This document shows positions 37,107 through 46,282 of a stretch of DNA of 64,000 nucleotides, one piece after another. The position numbers were made by a program, and so were the translations under genes. The stretch spans positions 2,728,001-2,792,000 of the forward strand of contig NZ_CP009512.1 in NCBI RefSeq assembly GCF_000970205.1, in the 5' to 3' direction. The notes under the pieces are model-generated. The model did no database searches. It had not been told where the DNA came from and saw only the letters and a list, made by a program, of their open reading frames with translations. Position 1 is the stretch's first letter, and every line of letters begins with the position of its first letter. Source of the DNA: Methanosarcina mazei S-6. Its GTDB lineage: Archaea > Halobacteriota > Methanosarcinia > Methanosarcinales > Methanosarcinaceae.

Positions 37107-37334
37107 ACTGCTTACTGACTGCATGCCTCAAAAAGAACAGCAGTTCTGGATTAACAATTCTACATAACAACTCTTAGTTAATAGTTCTGGATGCAGTTCT
37201 GGATAACAACTCTAAGTTAATAGTTCGAGGTTAGCAGTTCTAACCAGCGGTTCTTAACTACTTTTCAAGAATCTAATTTTCTGGTCAAACATACATTTTC
37301 ATAAGGCCGCTTTTCCTTCACTCTGCCTGAAACT

Positions 37335-37946
37335 TTAATATTTCTTTTTTACAATGTTTTCTGCCAGGAGGTCAATAAAAATATCCATAATTTCTGGAAA
37401 ATCGTCATTTTCGAGTTCATTTCTGAAATGAATTAGGGAAAGAACCGCCTGTGTTGTTTCAGCAAGGATCTTTGCGGGCTTGTCGATAAGAAGTCCAGCA
37501 TCTGCCCATTCTTCAAAGAAAGGGATGATCGTTTCCACATTATCCCTGCAAATCCGTTTAATTTCTTCTTCAGAAGATCGGGAAATTTTCAGTTCAAGGT
37601 GCTCTTTCTCAATAAAAACTTTTCTCCAGATCGGGTGGTTATTGACGATATTGAGCACATACCGGAGATAAGCTCGAATCGCTTTATCGGGTTCATCCCT
37701 GTACTTCAGGAAGGAATTTTCGAGTATGCTGTCCTTTAAAGCTTCCCGTTCTTCTTTATAGATCTGCAAAAAGAGGTCTTCTTTACTATTGAAAAAAGAG
37801 TAAAAAGAACTCTTTGAAATTCCCAGCCCTTCGGTAAGGTCTTCAATACCTGTCTTCTTAACTCCATACCTGGCAAAGCAGTCCTTCCCACGGTCTATAA
37901 TATTTCGTTTTATGATCTCTCTTTCTTCCTCTGTAAAAGATCTCAG
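37335..37946 (-). CDS. TetR-family regulator with apparent CTG start
   Basis: The protein (203 aa) has a complete TetR helix-turn-helix at the N-terminus: DCFARYGVKKTGIEDLTEGL then GISKSSFYSFFNSKEDLFLQ. This is followed by an alpha-helical ligand/dimer domain. In this frame no ATG, GTG or TTG occurs between the upstream stop and the end of the DNA-binding domain. The first standard start (37769) would remove the whole DNA-binding domain. A CTG at 37946 sits 4 bp after a perfect GAGGTGAG ribosome site, so I take it as the start. Target genes are unknown; it lies between the lipid reductase and cof clusters. Confidence 0.75.
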   Translation of the reverse strand: MRSFTEEEREIIKRNIIDRGKDCFARYGVKKTGIEDLTEGLGISKSSFYSFFNSKEDLFLQIYKEEREALKDSILENSFLKYRDEPDKAIRAYLRYVLNIVNNHPIWRKVFIEKEHLELKISRSSEEEIKRICRDNVETIIPFFEEWADAGLLIDKPAKILAETTQAVLSLIHFRNELENDDFPEIMDIFIDLLAENIVKKKY

Positions 37947-38099
37947 TGGCTCACCTCTTCTGGGAATAAATTCCCGGATTTATCAAGTTTACAAAGCCTG
38001 TATCAATCTGTTCAGAATCAAAAACCAATAATATCAATGAATAATTGATTTTTTTATTCATAGCTTAATTACACATCATCTATTTAAAATTTTTGAACC

Positions 38100-38165
38100 C
38101 CGGACACCGTCTCGGGAGGAAAGGGAACGTTTCGACACCCGAGTTTCGCTTCGAGATCTCAGGAA
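38100..38165. other. GC-rich palindromic intergenic element
   Basis: CTCGGG at about 38111 pairs with CCCGAG at about 38138, and CCGTCTCGGGAGGA is shared with the element at 23091. The 325-bp gap between cofC and the TetR gene contains this element and no believable gene on either strand. Confidence 0.4.
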
Positions 38166-38271
38166 ATCGAAGATTTTCTGGGAGTTGCGATGTAATAAGT
38201 GAGAAATTAAAAAAAGAGAAAAGTGAGAAAATAACCTTAAATGTTATTTTGACACTTTTCATTCTGCCAGA

Positions 38272-38898
38272 TTAAAGTGGAACCAGCCCGACCCTTCCTT
38301 TTTTGACTTCGAGTCTGAATTTACTCTCAATATAGTCTTTTGCAGCACCTTTGCCGTGTATGAGAAGCTCTACAAGGTCTTCAGGCTCATCTATGTCCGT
38401 GCCTGCCATAAAAGAGTCGTAGATTTCAAAGTCCTGGCCTGAATCCGTTGCAATCGAGCAGTGAGTTAGAAAACTCGAGCCGTAATACTTTACCCTGTAT
38501 TTCGAGGGATTTTTTATGAAAAGAGCGTTTGTGCCGCCGCCTTTTCCCGGAACGATGCAGACATCCTTTTCCGTTGAGCTTATCTCCTTTATATGCTCAG
38601 GAGAGAGGAGAGGGAGGTCAGCCATAACAATAAGGACAGGCTCCTCTGCCTCTTTGAGATACCTGTTAAGGGCTTCGTTCAGGTCTTTTTCGTCCAGCAG
38701 AACTCTTGCTTCAGTCATTTCCTCAAGCCCGTAGACAGATGGGCTGAGGATGTCGACTTGTTCTATTCCGGCTCCCTTGAGAGAAGATATTACCTGGTTT
38801 AACATGAGTTCTACAAATTCTTCTCTTTCCTGCAAACTCAGTACAGGCGATAACCTTGATTTTGCGCCGGCTTTCTTATAGGGGATTACGGCTCTCAT
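38272..38898 (-). CDS. cofC: 2-phospho-L-lactate guanylyltransferase CofC
   Basis: CofC activates phospholactate (or phosphoenolpyruvate) with GTP during F420 synthesis. The 208-aa protein has the nucleotidyltransferase N-terminus MRAVIPYKKAGAKSRLS, the metal-binding MADLPLL, and the loop VPGKGGGTNALFI, with DIDEPEDL near the end. It is last of the cof genes on this strand, 95 bp after a cofH. The length and motifs are normal. Confidence 0.92.
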   Translation of the reverse strand: MRAVIPYKKAGAKSRLSPVLSLQEREEFVELMLNQVISSLKGAGIEQVDILSPSVYGLEEMTEARVLLDEKDLNEALNRYLKEAEEPVLIVMADLPLLSPEHIKEISSTEKDVCIVPGKGGGTNALFIKNPSKYRVKYYGSSFLTHCSIATDSGQDFEIYDSFMAGTDIDEPEDLVELLIHGKGAAKDYIESKFRLEVKKGRVGLVPL

Positions 38899-38993
38899 CT
38901 GGACTCCTGCATAATTTCGTTTTTCATTTTCGTTTTTTATCTCAACAAATTCTTTTAATATTCAGATCTAAAGAAATCTCTTTTTTCAGTCTC

Positions 38994-40148
38994 TTACTCT
39001 TTGCTGCCCATCCCTGCTTTTGCGTAACCGGGAAATAAGCCTTCCTGCCCCGGAAACCCTGATTCTATCTTCCGGTAAAGGGTATCTCTCTGCACCGGGA
39101 CTCTTCCTGCCCCTTTAATCATCCATTCAAACTCTGCAGGAGATACATACTCCCCGTGGCTGCCCCCGGAAGCTGTCGAGATCTGGTCTTCCATAAGCGT
39201 GCCTCCGAGGTCGTTTGCGCCGCACTGCAGGGCCACCTGGGCAAGTTTCTTTCCCAATTTTACCCATGTAGCCTGGATATTTTTAACGTAGGTGTGCAGA
39301 ATTACGCGGGAAATAGCTATGAGCTGCAGGTCTTCAAGCCCTGTGCTTGAGAATTTTCCGGATGCAAGCATTTTTTCCCCTACAGGGTTGTTGTAAGGCA
39401 AAAAAGACATTGGAATAAGTTCCGTAAACCCGCCTGTCTCTTTCTGGATCTCGCGGATAGTAAAGACATGGTCCAGACGTTCTTTAAGGGTCTCGACATG
39501 CCCGTACATAATTGTGGCATTGGTGGAAATGCCTGCTTTATGTGCTGCGGTCACAGTATCAATCCACTGCTGGGTGCTGATTTTTGAAGGGCAGATGATC
39601 TTTCTTACCCTGTCAGAGAGGATCTCGGCTGAAGTCCCGGTGAGGGAATCAAGACCACTCTTTTTAAGCCTGCGGAGGGCTTCTTCAACAGACATACCCG
39701 AGGTTTCTGCTGCGTAGTTGACCTCCATAGGGGAAAGGGCATGAAGGCACAGGTCCGGGTATTCGGCTTTTAAGGACTCTATAACCTCAAGATAGAATTC
39801 CATATCAGCTTCCGGGGTGTACCCTCCCTGAACGCAGACTTCCACGGCTCCGGCTTTTCTCGCATCCCCTGCTTTTTTCAGGATTTCTTCAATGCTCAGG
39901 ATATATCCTTTCTCTGTCCTGTAGGCGCAGAACCCGCAGTTTCCGACGCATTTGTTTGTGATATAAATATTCCTGTTTACCACATAGCTGACAGTGTCGC
40001 CTGCAGCAATTGCCCTGAGGTCATTGGCAAGCTCAAACAGCTCAAAAGGGTTTCCTTCAAGCAGGAGAAGGGCGTCTTCTTTAGTGCATTTTCCCTTGTA
40101 TGCCCTTTCAATAACATTTTCGGGAATTGTCGGTTTTTTCGTGTACAT
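38994..40148 (-). CDS. cofH: FO synthase subunit CofH, second paralogue
   Basis: CofH is a radical-SAM enzyme that, with CofG, makes the deazaflavin FO from tyrosine and a ribityl uracil. The 384-aa protein has the cluster motif CVGNCGFCAY, the motif CVQGGYTPEADMEFY and [22 protein letters not shown] start at ATG 40148 (MYTKKPTIPE); ATG 40172 is an alternative. It lies 55 bp after a close paralogue. Residues around the active site differ in places (LTGTSAEIL here, MPGTAAEIL in the other), so the copies may not be equivalent. Confidence 0.88.
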   Translation of the reverse strand: MYTKKPTIPENVIERAYKGKCTKEDALLLLEGNPFELFELANDLRAIAAGDTVSYVVNRNIYITNKCVGNCGFCAYRTEKGYILSIEEILKKAGDARKAGAVEVCVQGGYTPEADMEFYLEVIESLKAEYPDLCLHALSPMEVNYAAETSGMSVEEALRRLKKSGLDSLTGTSAEILSDRVRKIICPSKISTQQWIDTVTAAHKAGISTNATIMYGHVETLKERLDHVFTIREIQKETGGFTELIPMSFLPYNNPVGEKMLASGKFSSTGLEDLQLIAISRVILHTYVKNIQATWVKLGKKLAQVALQCGANDLGGTLMEDQISTASGGSHGEYVSPAEFEWMIKGAGRVPVQRDTLYRKIESGFPGQEGLFPGYAKAGMGSKE

Positions 40149-40203
40149 CCGATCATCCTTTTTTAAAATCATCGTTATCCTGACTGTTAGCCGGCTTTTC
40201 AGC

Positions 40204-41334
40204 TTATTCGAAAGCTCCGCACCCGGCAATCTTTCGAGAATTCCTGGAAGCCAGCTCATGCGCTTCCCTGTAAAGGGTCGTCCTCTCTTTCGGGATCCTG
40301 CCGGCTCCGTGGATCATCCATTCGAGCTCATCAACAGTGATCATTTCCCCGTGGCAGGCACCTGCGGATCTGGAAATGCTTTCCTCCATCAGTGTGCCTC
40401 CCAGGTCATTGACACCGCAGTGGAGAGAAAACTGGGCAAATTTCTTTCCCAGTTTAACCCAGCTTGCCTGGATATTATCAACATGCCCGTGGAAAAGTAT
40501 ACGGGATACCGCATAGACTTTCAGGTCTTCAAGACCCGGTGTGGCATATCTGCCTTCCTTTATCATTTTTTCCCCTACAGGATTGTTATAGGGCATAAAA
40601 GGCAGGGGCACAAATTCCGTAATTCCTCCGGTCTCCTTCTGGATTTCCCTGATAGTGAGCATATGGTTAATCCTCTCTTCAGGAGTTTCAACGTGCCCGT
40701 ACATCATGGTTGCAGTCGTCGGAATCCCTGCAGCATGTGCCTGTGTAACCACTTCGATCCATTCTGCAGTATTGAGTTTTGCGGGGCAGATTATTTTTCG
40801 AACGCGGTCGGAGAGTATTTCGGCTGCTGTCCCCGGCATGGTATCAAGCCCGCTTCTTTTAAGCCTTCTCAGGGACTCTTTTACCGGGATTTCACTGATG
40901 CGCGAAGCATGATAAACTTCCATGGGCGAAAAAGAATGGACATGCATTTCCGGGAATTCGGCCTTTATGGCTTCTACGATCCCCTGGTAAAAGTCCAAAC
41001 CCACATCAGGAAGCAGCCCTCCCTGGATACATACCTCGGTGGCGTTTGCCTTTTCGGCTTCCCTGACCTTTTCCATAATTTCTTCAATGCTCAGGACTTT
41101 ACCATCATCTGTCCTGAATGCGCAGAACCCGCAGCTTCCTGTACAGCGGCTTGTAAAATTTATGTTCCTGTTCACAACATAGGTAACCGTGTCCCCTGCT
41201 GCCAGGTCGCGGAGTTCATCTGCAAACCTGAAAAGTTCGAAAGGGGGCACCTCCAGAAGAAGGAGCGCGTCTTCTTTTGTGGTTTTTCCCCTGTGTGCAC
41301 GTTCGATGAGGTCTTCGGGAATTCTGCTGTTCAT
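40204..41334 (-). CDS. cofH: FO synthase subunit CofH, first paralogue
   Basis: The 376-aa radical-SAM protein has the cluster motif [39 protein letters not shown] and [18 protein letters not shown]. Its start overlaps the stop of cofG by 4 bp, so the two subunits are made together. This is the better candidate for the housekeeping CofH because of that coupling. Confidence 0.92.
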   Translation of the reverse strand: MNSRIPEDLIERAHRGKTTKEDALLLLEVPPFELFRFADELRDLAAGDTVTYVVNRNINFTSRCTGSCGFCAFRTDDGKVLSIEEIMEKVREAEKANATEVCIQGGLLPDVGLDFYQGIVEAIKAEFPEMHVHSFSPMEVYHASRISEIPVKESLRRLKRSGLDTMPGTAAEILSDRVRKIICPAKLNTAEWIEVVTQAHAAGIPTTATMMYGHVETPEERINHMLTIREIQKETGGITEFVPLPFMPYNNPVGEKMIKEGRYATPGLEDLKVYAVSRILFHGHVDNIQASWVKLGKKFAQFSLHCGVNDLGGTLMEESISRSAGACHGEMITVDELEWMIHGAGRIPKERTTLYREAHELASRNSRKIAGCGAFE

Positions 41335-42371
41335 TTTTCTGAATCCTCCGCGTTCTCTGTTCCGGGCTGCTTCCTGTACCCGCTATTATCTGAGAGCCGC
41401 TTGATAAGGCTGCCAATCCTTTCCGAATACCACCCTTTTTTTACGTATGGAGGGTAAACTGGAAGGCGTTCTTTAAGTGGAATGTCCCCCAGCTTTTTCT
41501 GCAGGTTTTTCACATCAGGCCATTCAGCTTCGGGGTTGATCCAGTCAATTGTAAGAGGAGATATGCCTCCGAGATCAGTTACTCCTTTTGCGATAAGGGA
41601 TTTCGGGTCTATAAGATTTGGGGCAACCTGGACTGCCACGTCACCGGGCAGAATCCGGGCTGCAAGCTCTACGGAATCCATCATCTCTTCAACAGCAGGC
41701 TCGGGAAAGTTTTCCATCTCTGTCCCCGGCTTTGGGGCAAAATTCTGGATGATCACTTCCTGAATATGCCCGTATTCCCTGTGAAGAGCTGCAATTGCTT
41801 CAAGTGATTCTATCCTGTCGTCCCTGCTCTCCCCTATACCTATAAGGAGTCCTGTAGTATAAGGAATCTTCAGTTTTCCGGCTTCTCGAATAGTTTCAAG
41901 CCTGCGTTCCGGAATTTTTCCGGGGCAGTCTTTATGTGCGGCCAGAACTGCCGTGCTCTCAAGCATCAGCCCCATGCTTGCATTCAGGGGCTTTAAAGCT
42001 TCGAGTTCGGAGCGGGTCATTATCCCCGCATTCGTATGGGGAAGAATACCGATGTCGATTGCAGTTTCACAGAGGAAAACAAGATATTCAAGCGTGGAGG
42101 AATAGCCGATCTCTTCAAGCATTTCACCGTATCCCGGCACTTCTTCTGCACGCTCCCCAAATGTAAAAAGAGCTTCTGTGCATCCTGCCCGTACTCCGTT
42201 TTCAAGAACAGAAATAACCTCTTCAGGCTTCATGAGCCGGGCCCCGGGCTGTCCGGGTTCCCGCCGAAAGCCGCAGTAACCGCACTGATTTCTGCAGATA
42301 TTGGTTACAGGGATGAAAACGTTTTTTGAATAAGTCACGAAAGGAACTTTTTTCGATGTAATGTAAAACAC
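41331..42371 (-). CDS. cofG: FO synthase subunit CofG
   Basis: CofG is the radical-SAM partner that completes the FO ring. The 346-aa protein has [10 protein letters not shown] as cluster motif near residue 27, [19 protein letters not shown], and [20 protein letters not shown] in the C-terminal part. The start is GTG 42371. It is 22 bp after the flavoprotein gene and overlaps cofH at its 3' end, so the run from the ferredoxin at 43829 to cofC is probably one operon. Confidence 0.92.
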   Translation of the reverse strand: MFYITSKKVPFVTYSKNVFIPVTNICRNQCGYCGFRREPGQPGARLMKPEEVISVLENGVRAGCTEALFTFGERAEEVPGYGEMLEEIGYSSTLEYLVFLCETAIDIGILPHTNAGIMTRSELEALKPLNASMGLMLESTAVLAAHKDCPGKIPERRLETIREAGKLKIPYTTGLLIGIGESRDDRIESLEAIAALHREYGHIQEVIIQNFAPKPGTEMENFPEPAVEEMMDSVELAARILPGDVAVQVAPNLIDPKSLIAKGVTDLGGISPLTIDWINPEAEWPDVKNLQKKLGDIPLKERLPVYPPYVKKGWYSERIGSLIKRLSDNSGYRKQPGTENAEDSEK

Positions 42372-42393
42372 CTGCTTCTGGTTTTTTCGGGCT

Positions 42394-43671
42394 TCAACCG
42401 AGGACTTTTTCCATAACCGACATTACTCCAAGAGCCACTCCCTCGACTTCTATGCCGCCTTTTCCTTTGGCTCCGTCTCCAACAACATAAAGCCCGGAAA
42501 AAGGAGTTTCATTTCCAGGGTCAGTGCCCGAAGCTGCCCTGTTTACAGGCCATTCGTCATGGTATGACTGGATAAGAAGGACTTCATACCTCTTACCCGG
42601 GAAAATCTCTTTCAGGTCCTCAAGACCCATTTCGATTTCGGATTCGAGGTTCTTAACGTTCTCAGGTGCAACATACTGGTGGCACATGGTAAGGTGCTTT
42701 CCCGGAGGGGCCAGTTCGGGGTCAGCCTGAGTAACTTCATTGACACCGTTTATGCGCCTTGTATAGGGGGTTAACAGAACTCCTGTGTGACCTACAAGAG
42801 GCTCATCTGCTGCAAGACAGATCTTTATGCCTGCGGAAGGCTGAAGAGTCCCGACCATTTTAAAGTAGGCTGCATCTGCTTCTTTTGAGAGGGCTTCACT
42901 GCAGAGCACAGCAGTTGCAGCATGGCCGAGATTACTGATAACCAGGTCAGCATCATGTATCCTGTCATCGGCAATTATTCCTGCAGCTTTTCCGTTTTCA
43001 ATTAGGATTTTTGAGACTTCCTGTCCGGTGTGTATTTTCCCTCCATTTGCTGAAATAACGGTTTCAAGGGCATCAATAATCCCTTTACACCCGCCTTCAG
43101 GGATACCTGTTCCTCCAAACCGGTACATGTTTTCAATTATCTCAAAAACTTCTTCTACCGGGACTTCGTCGCTTTTCAGGCTGAGAGCCCAGCCGCAGAA
43201 AGAATCGGCAAATTTTATCAGCCATTCATCACTGACCTGGCTCTTAATCCAGGCCTGAAGCGAGCTTCCGGATGGACGGTTTTTCCTTGTGCTGACAATC
43301 AGGAGGGCTATTTTCATTCGGTCTTTATAGGAAAGAAGAGAAGGAAAATCATTGAAAGAAATATCTTTGAAGCCTTTCACGTAGTCCGGGTTTCCTTTCT
43401 TGAGGGGGACGCGTACAGTGGTCATTTCTGACCTCACTATATTTACACTGGCTTCGACTTCTTTGAGGAAACAGGCAAGGGGTCCTCCGGGTCCGTTGGG
43501 AAGCATGTGGAAAGCTCCGCTGGATAGCTGGAACCCTTTATAACTGAGGTTGGTAAACCTGCCACCTGTGATGGGAAGCCTTTCAAAAACTTCAACCTCA
43601 TGCCCTGCTTTTGATAAACGGGCAGCGCTTAAAAGCCCTCCAAGTCCTGCACCTATGACAACCGTTTTCAT
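42394..43671 (-). CDS. FAD-dependent oxidoreductase (phytoene desaturase-like)
   Basis: The 425-aa protein starts with a dinucleotide-binding site, [20 protein letters not shown], then [14 protein letters not shown]. It ends with [21 protein letters not shown], the FAD-closing motif of the phytoene desaturase/amine oxidase superfamily. The substrate is unknown. Its ATG overlaps the stop of a 2[4Fe-4S] ferredoxin gene by 4 bp, the same design as GGR and its ferredoxin. A role in isoprenoid or lipid reduction is a fair guess, and its position upstream of cofG suggests shared expression with F420 synthesis. Confidence 0.8.
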   Translation of the reverse strand: MKTVVIGAGLGGLLSAARLSKAGHEVEVFERLPITGGRFTNLSYKGFQLSSGAFHMLPNGPGGPLACFLKEVEASVNIVRSEMTTVRVPLKKGNPDYVKGFKDISFNDFPSLLSYKDRMKIALLIVSTRKNRPSGSSLQAWIKSQVSDEWLIKFADSFCGWALSLKSDEVPVEEVFEIIENMYRFGGTGIPEGGCKGIIDALETVISANGGKIHTGQEVSKILIENGKAAGIIADDRIHDADLVISNLGHAATAVLCSEALSKEADAAYFKMVGTLQPSAGIKICLAADEPLVGHTGVLLTPYTRRINGVNEVTQADPELAPPGKHLTMCHQYVAPENVKNLESEIEMGLEDLKEIFPGKRYEVLLIQSYHDEWPVNRAASGTDPGNETPFSGLYVVGDGAKGKGGIEVEGVALGVMSVMEKVLG

Positions 43672-43829
43672 GCCGGCACCTCAATAGCTTTCACAGGGCA
43701 GTAGGGGATGCACATCCCGCAATCCACACAGGCATCAGTAGCCCGTGCTCTCCCCCTTACTTCTATTGCTCCCTTTTTGCAAAAAGAAGCGCACTGGCCA
43801 CACCCTACACAGTTATCGTTTATCTTCAT
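43668..43829 (-). CDS. 2[4Fe-4S] ferredoxin paired with the flavoprotein
   Basis: This 53-aa ferredoxin has two clusters, CVGCGQCASFCKKGAI and CVDCGMCIPYCPVKAI. ATG 43829 has GGTGGA upstream. The stop overlaps the flavoprotein start as ATGA, so they are cotranslated. It is probably the electron carrier for that enzyme. Confidence 0.88.
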   Translation of the reverse strand: MKINDNCVGCGQCASFCKKGAIEVRGRARATDACVDCGMCIPYCPVKAIEVPA

Positions 43830-44544
43830 GAGTTCCACCAGCTTTTCTATCGTGAAAAGGATTATTATAATGTATTGGTATACCGTATCGACCCATATCT
43901 CAGCACCGGTGCGAGACGGGATTTTCTGGTTATTATGCGCCGGTTGTATTATGTAATAGGTAATATACTATGAAATTATCCCATCCGGAGTATAATAGAG
44001 CTTAAGGGAATACAGATAAGATGTATACACAATTATTATACCCAGGGTTTGCCAGGAAAGAAACGAGTTCTTTTTAATGGAAAAAAATTGCCTGTTTTCC
44101 TGTTTACATGGAAAATTTTCAGCATACTAAGTTCCTTATTATTTTCATTCCATAACTTGCCTCAAGAAGGCTTTAACCTCCAGATTCATCATTATTATTT
44201 ATGTAATATTTAGTGCATTTTTTATGAGGATAAAAATAATTAGTGGAGATATATAATTCCTTGCCATTCCCTGGAAAAAAACCTGTAATTTCAGGAAACT
44301 GCTTTCCAGAATATGACAGCTGTTAAAAAATAACATATTTATGGGGTATATATAATTTCGTAACTGGACCAGGGCTTTTCCCCCAGTTTATTTAGACATT
44401 TCTATATTTTAAAAACAGATTTTTAATTATTTAGACTTAATATTTATATAATATTAATTATCTAGCAAATAACTATAAATATCCCCTGATTTATTTGCAG
44501 AACTAGCTAGCTACCTTTAATCTTAATTATTAATTATATTACTT
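43830..44544. other. AT-rich spacer upstream of fpoA with hairpins and TATA-like sites
   Basis: No gene is evident. CTGGAAA at 44271 pairs with TTTCCAG at 44303-44309, with an inner CCTG/CAGG stem. TATATATAAT at about 44345 and TTTATATAATATTAATTA at about 44443 are TATA-like. The fpo promoter probably lies in this kilobase, but I cannot place the start. Confidence 0.4.
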
Positions 44545-44805
44545 TCACGCGAATGAGTCAAAACCATCGGAAGGATGGAGTTCTCCTGACTTTCGGAAAT
44601 TTATCATATAATCCTGGGCATCGAAAAGTAAATTTTTCAAGGCCTGGGAGTCAGGATGTCCATATTCAAGAGCCATCTTCAGTAAAAAGGCACCTGGGTA
44701 CAGACATTCTCTACCGGGCCTGTACCGGTCAAATGGTTTGTAAATAACCGGAAGATTCGGACAGTCTTTTTGTCCAGCATCTTGAAAATTAAAAATTAAA
44801 ATCAT
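44545..44805 (-). CDS. Possible 86-residue protein or gene remnant opposite the fpoA leader
   Basis: The minus strand reads 86 codons from ATG 44805 with codon use more gene-like than the surrounding spacer (for example AFLLKMALEYGHPDSQALKN and LFDAQDYMINFRKSGELHPS). There is no clear ribosome site and I do not recognise a family. If real, it is divergent from fpoA with only 44 bp between starts. It may be a remnant. Confidence 0.3.
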   Translation of the reverse strand: MILIFNFQDAGQKDCPNLPVIYKPFDRYRPGRECLYPGAFLLKMALEYGHPDSQALKNLLFDAQDYMINFRKSGELHPSDGFDSFA

Positions 44806-44810
44806 GCGAC

Positions 44811-44831
44811 GCTGCAATTTCAGATTGCTGC
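44811..44831 (+). promoter_or_regulatory. Hairpin just upstream of the fpoA ribosome site
   Basis: GCTGCAAT pairs with ATTGCTGC (one mismatch) around TTCAG, ending 9 bp before the AGGTGAT ribosome site of fpoA. It could influence fpoA translation. Confidence 0.3.
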
Positions 44832-44849
44832 ACTTTGATAGGTGATACA

Positions 44850-45224
44850 ATGTCTGGAATAATTGATAGCTATATACCGGTTGCCATATTTCTTGCCGTG
44901 GGACTGATCATGCCTCCCATGACAATGTTCATGGTAAAACAACTGAGTCCGAGGAGCAAAGCAGCCAGCAAATACACAACATACGAGTCGGGTTCCGTTC
45001 CAACAGGAACTGCAAGGATCCAGTTCAATGTTGAGTATTATCTCTATGCAATTGCTTTCGTTCTTTTTGATATTGAGGTGCTTTTCCTTTACCCTTGGGC
45101 TACAGTCTATAAGGGGCATGGGATTACCTCAATTGCAGTGGTTGAAATGTTTGTATTCATTTTCATACTGCTCTTCGGATATGTATATCTCTGGAAGAAG
45201 GAGGCCCTTACATGGGTGAAGTGA
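44850..45224 (+). CDS. fpoA: F420H2 dehydrogenase subunit FpoA
   Basis: FpoA corresponds to NuoA of complex I, a three-helix membrane subunit. The 124-aa protein shows the NuoA signature YESGSVPTGTARIQFNVEYYLYAIAFVLFDIE (positions about 45-75; shown here only by its ends YESGS and FDIE) and three hydrophobic segments. ATG 44850 has AGGTGAT directly upstream, so I reject the TTG at 44835. It opens the fpo operon; its end overlaps fpoB by 13 bp. Confidence 0.95.
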   Translation: MSGIIDSYIPVAIFLAVGLIMPPMTMFMVKQLSPRSKAASKYTTYESGSVPTGTARIQFNVEYYLYAIAFVLFDIEVLFLYPWATVYKGHGITSIAVVEMFVFIFILLFGYVYLWKKEALTWVK

Positions 45225-45766
45225 AGGAGACAAAAACGAATAACTCAAAGGAAAACCCGGAAGAAGAAGTCCCCGGAGTCATCACAACAACTACAAGTGC
45301 AATCCACAATTTCCTCAAGAAAACAAAGGCTCAGGACATAATCAACTGGGGTCGAAAAAACTCTCTCTGGTTCATGACCCAGCCCATGGGCTGCTGCGGT
45401 GTGGAAATGATTGCAACCGGCTGCGCCCATTATGATACTGACCGTTTCGGGATTATTCCGAGGAACTCCCCAAGGCATGCGGATGTCATGATCATCAGCG
45501 GCTACGTGACAAAAAAGTATCTTCCGGCGTTAAAGAGGCTCTGGGACCAGATGCCTGCGCCCAAATGGGTTATTGCCATGGGGGACTGTGCAATCAGCGG
45601 CGGACCATTTTACGAGTCCTACAGCACTGTTCAGAACATCGACGAAATCTTCCCTATCGATGTATATATTCCGGGATGTCCCCCCAGACCTGAAGCCCTG
45701 ATCCAGGGGTTTGTGGAACTGCAGGAAAAAATAAAAGCCAGAAAGGACCGGGGAACGGAATACTGA
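45212..45766 (+). CDS. fpoB: F420H2 dehydrogenase subunit FpoB
   Basis: FpoB corresponds to NuoB and carries the [4Fe-4S] cluster N2 that hands electrons to methanophenazine. The 184-aa protein has the ligand motifs MGCCGVEM, GDCAISGGPF and IPGCPPRPE. A polar N-terminal extension of about 40 residues precedes the conserved core. It is cytoplasmic at the membrane interface. Confidence 0.95.
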   Translation: MGEVKETKTNNSKENPEEEVPGVITTTTSAIHNFLKKTKAQDIINWGRKNSLWFMTQPMGCCGVEMIATGCAHYDTDRFGIIPRNSPRHADVMIISGYVTKKYLPALKRLWDQMPAPKWVIAMGDCAISGGPFYESYSTVQNIDEIFPIDVYIPGCPPRPEALIQGFVELQEKIKARKDRGTEY

Positions 45767-45795
45767 GGAGATTAAGGCTTATTTGAGGGAATATA

Positions 45796-46272
45796 ATGGA
45801 CGCCAGAACGATTATAGAATCATTAACCGGGAAATTCCCGGAAGCGATTTCTGAAGCCGGGATCGAATCTCCAATCCGTATCCGGGCATATGTTGACAAA
45901 GATAAAGCAAAGGAGGTCTGCGAGTACCTTAAGGGCTCCCTTCAGTTCGACCACCTCTGTTCCGTGAGCGGAGTGGACTATCCTCAGAGGGACGAACTCG
46001 AAGCAGTGTATCATATAGCTTCATATGACCACCCCGTAGTCCTTATGCTGAAAGCAAGACTGCCAAGGGATTCTCCGGAAATAGAATCCGTTGTGTCTGT
46101 ATACTGGAATGCAAACTGGTATGAAAGGGAGACCTACGAACTCTACGGGATATTCTTTAAGGATCATCCGGAACTGAAGCCTCTTGTTCTCCCTGATGAC
46201 ATGCTGGGTGAGTGGCCTCTCAGAAAAGACTATGAGGGTTTTCCGAACAGGACAGCAAGAAACCTGGTGTGA
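45796..46272 (+). CDS. fpoC: F420H2 dehydrogenase subunit FpoC
   Basis: FpoC corresponds to NuoC, a peripheral subunit next to FpoD. The 158-aa protein has the family motifs YHIASYDHPVVLMLKARLPR, WYERETYELYGIFFKDHPEL and LPDDMLGEWPLRKDYEG. It is a separate gene from fpoD, not fused as in E. coli. GAGGGAAT precedes the ATG. Confidence 0.94.
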   Translation: MDARTIIESLTGKFPEAISEAGIESPIRIRAYVDKDKAKEVCEYLKGSLQFDHLCSVSGVDYPQRDELEAVYHIASYDHPVVLMLKARLPRDSPEIESVVSVYWNANWYERETYELYGIFFKDHPELKPLVLPDDMLGEWPLRKDYEGFPNRTARNLV

Positions 46273-46282
46273 GGGGTGAAAA

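Noticed and set aside
38080-38275. Overlapping 60-codon frames on both strands near 38.1-38.3 kb
   Set aside because: They arise from the GC-rich palindromic element and have no start signals.
39994-41457. 487-codon plus-strand frame opposite cofH and cofG
   Set aside because: It runs antisense to two clear radical-SAM genes; the cysteine- and phenylalanine-rich product is a by-product of codon bias on the other strand.
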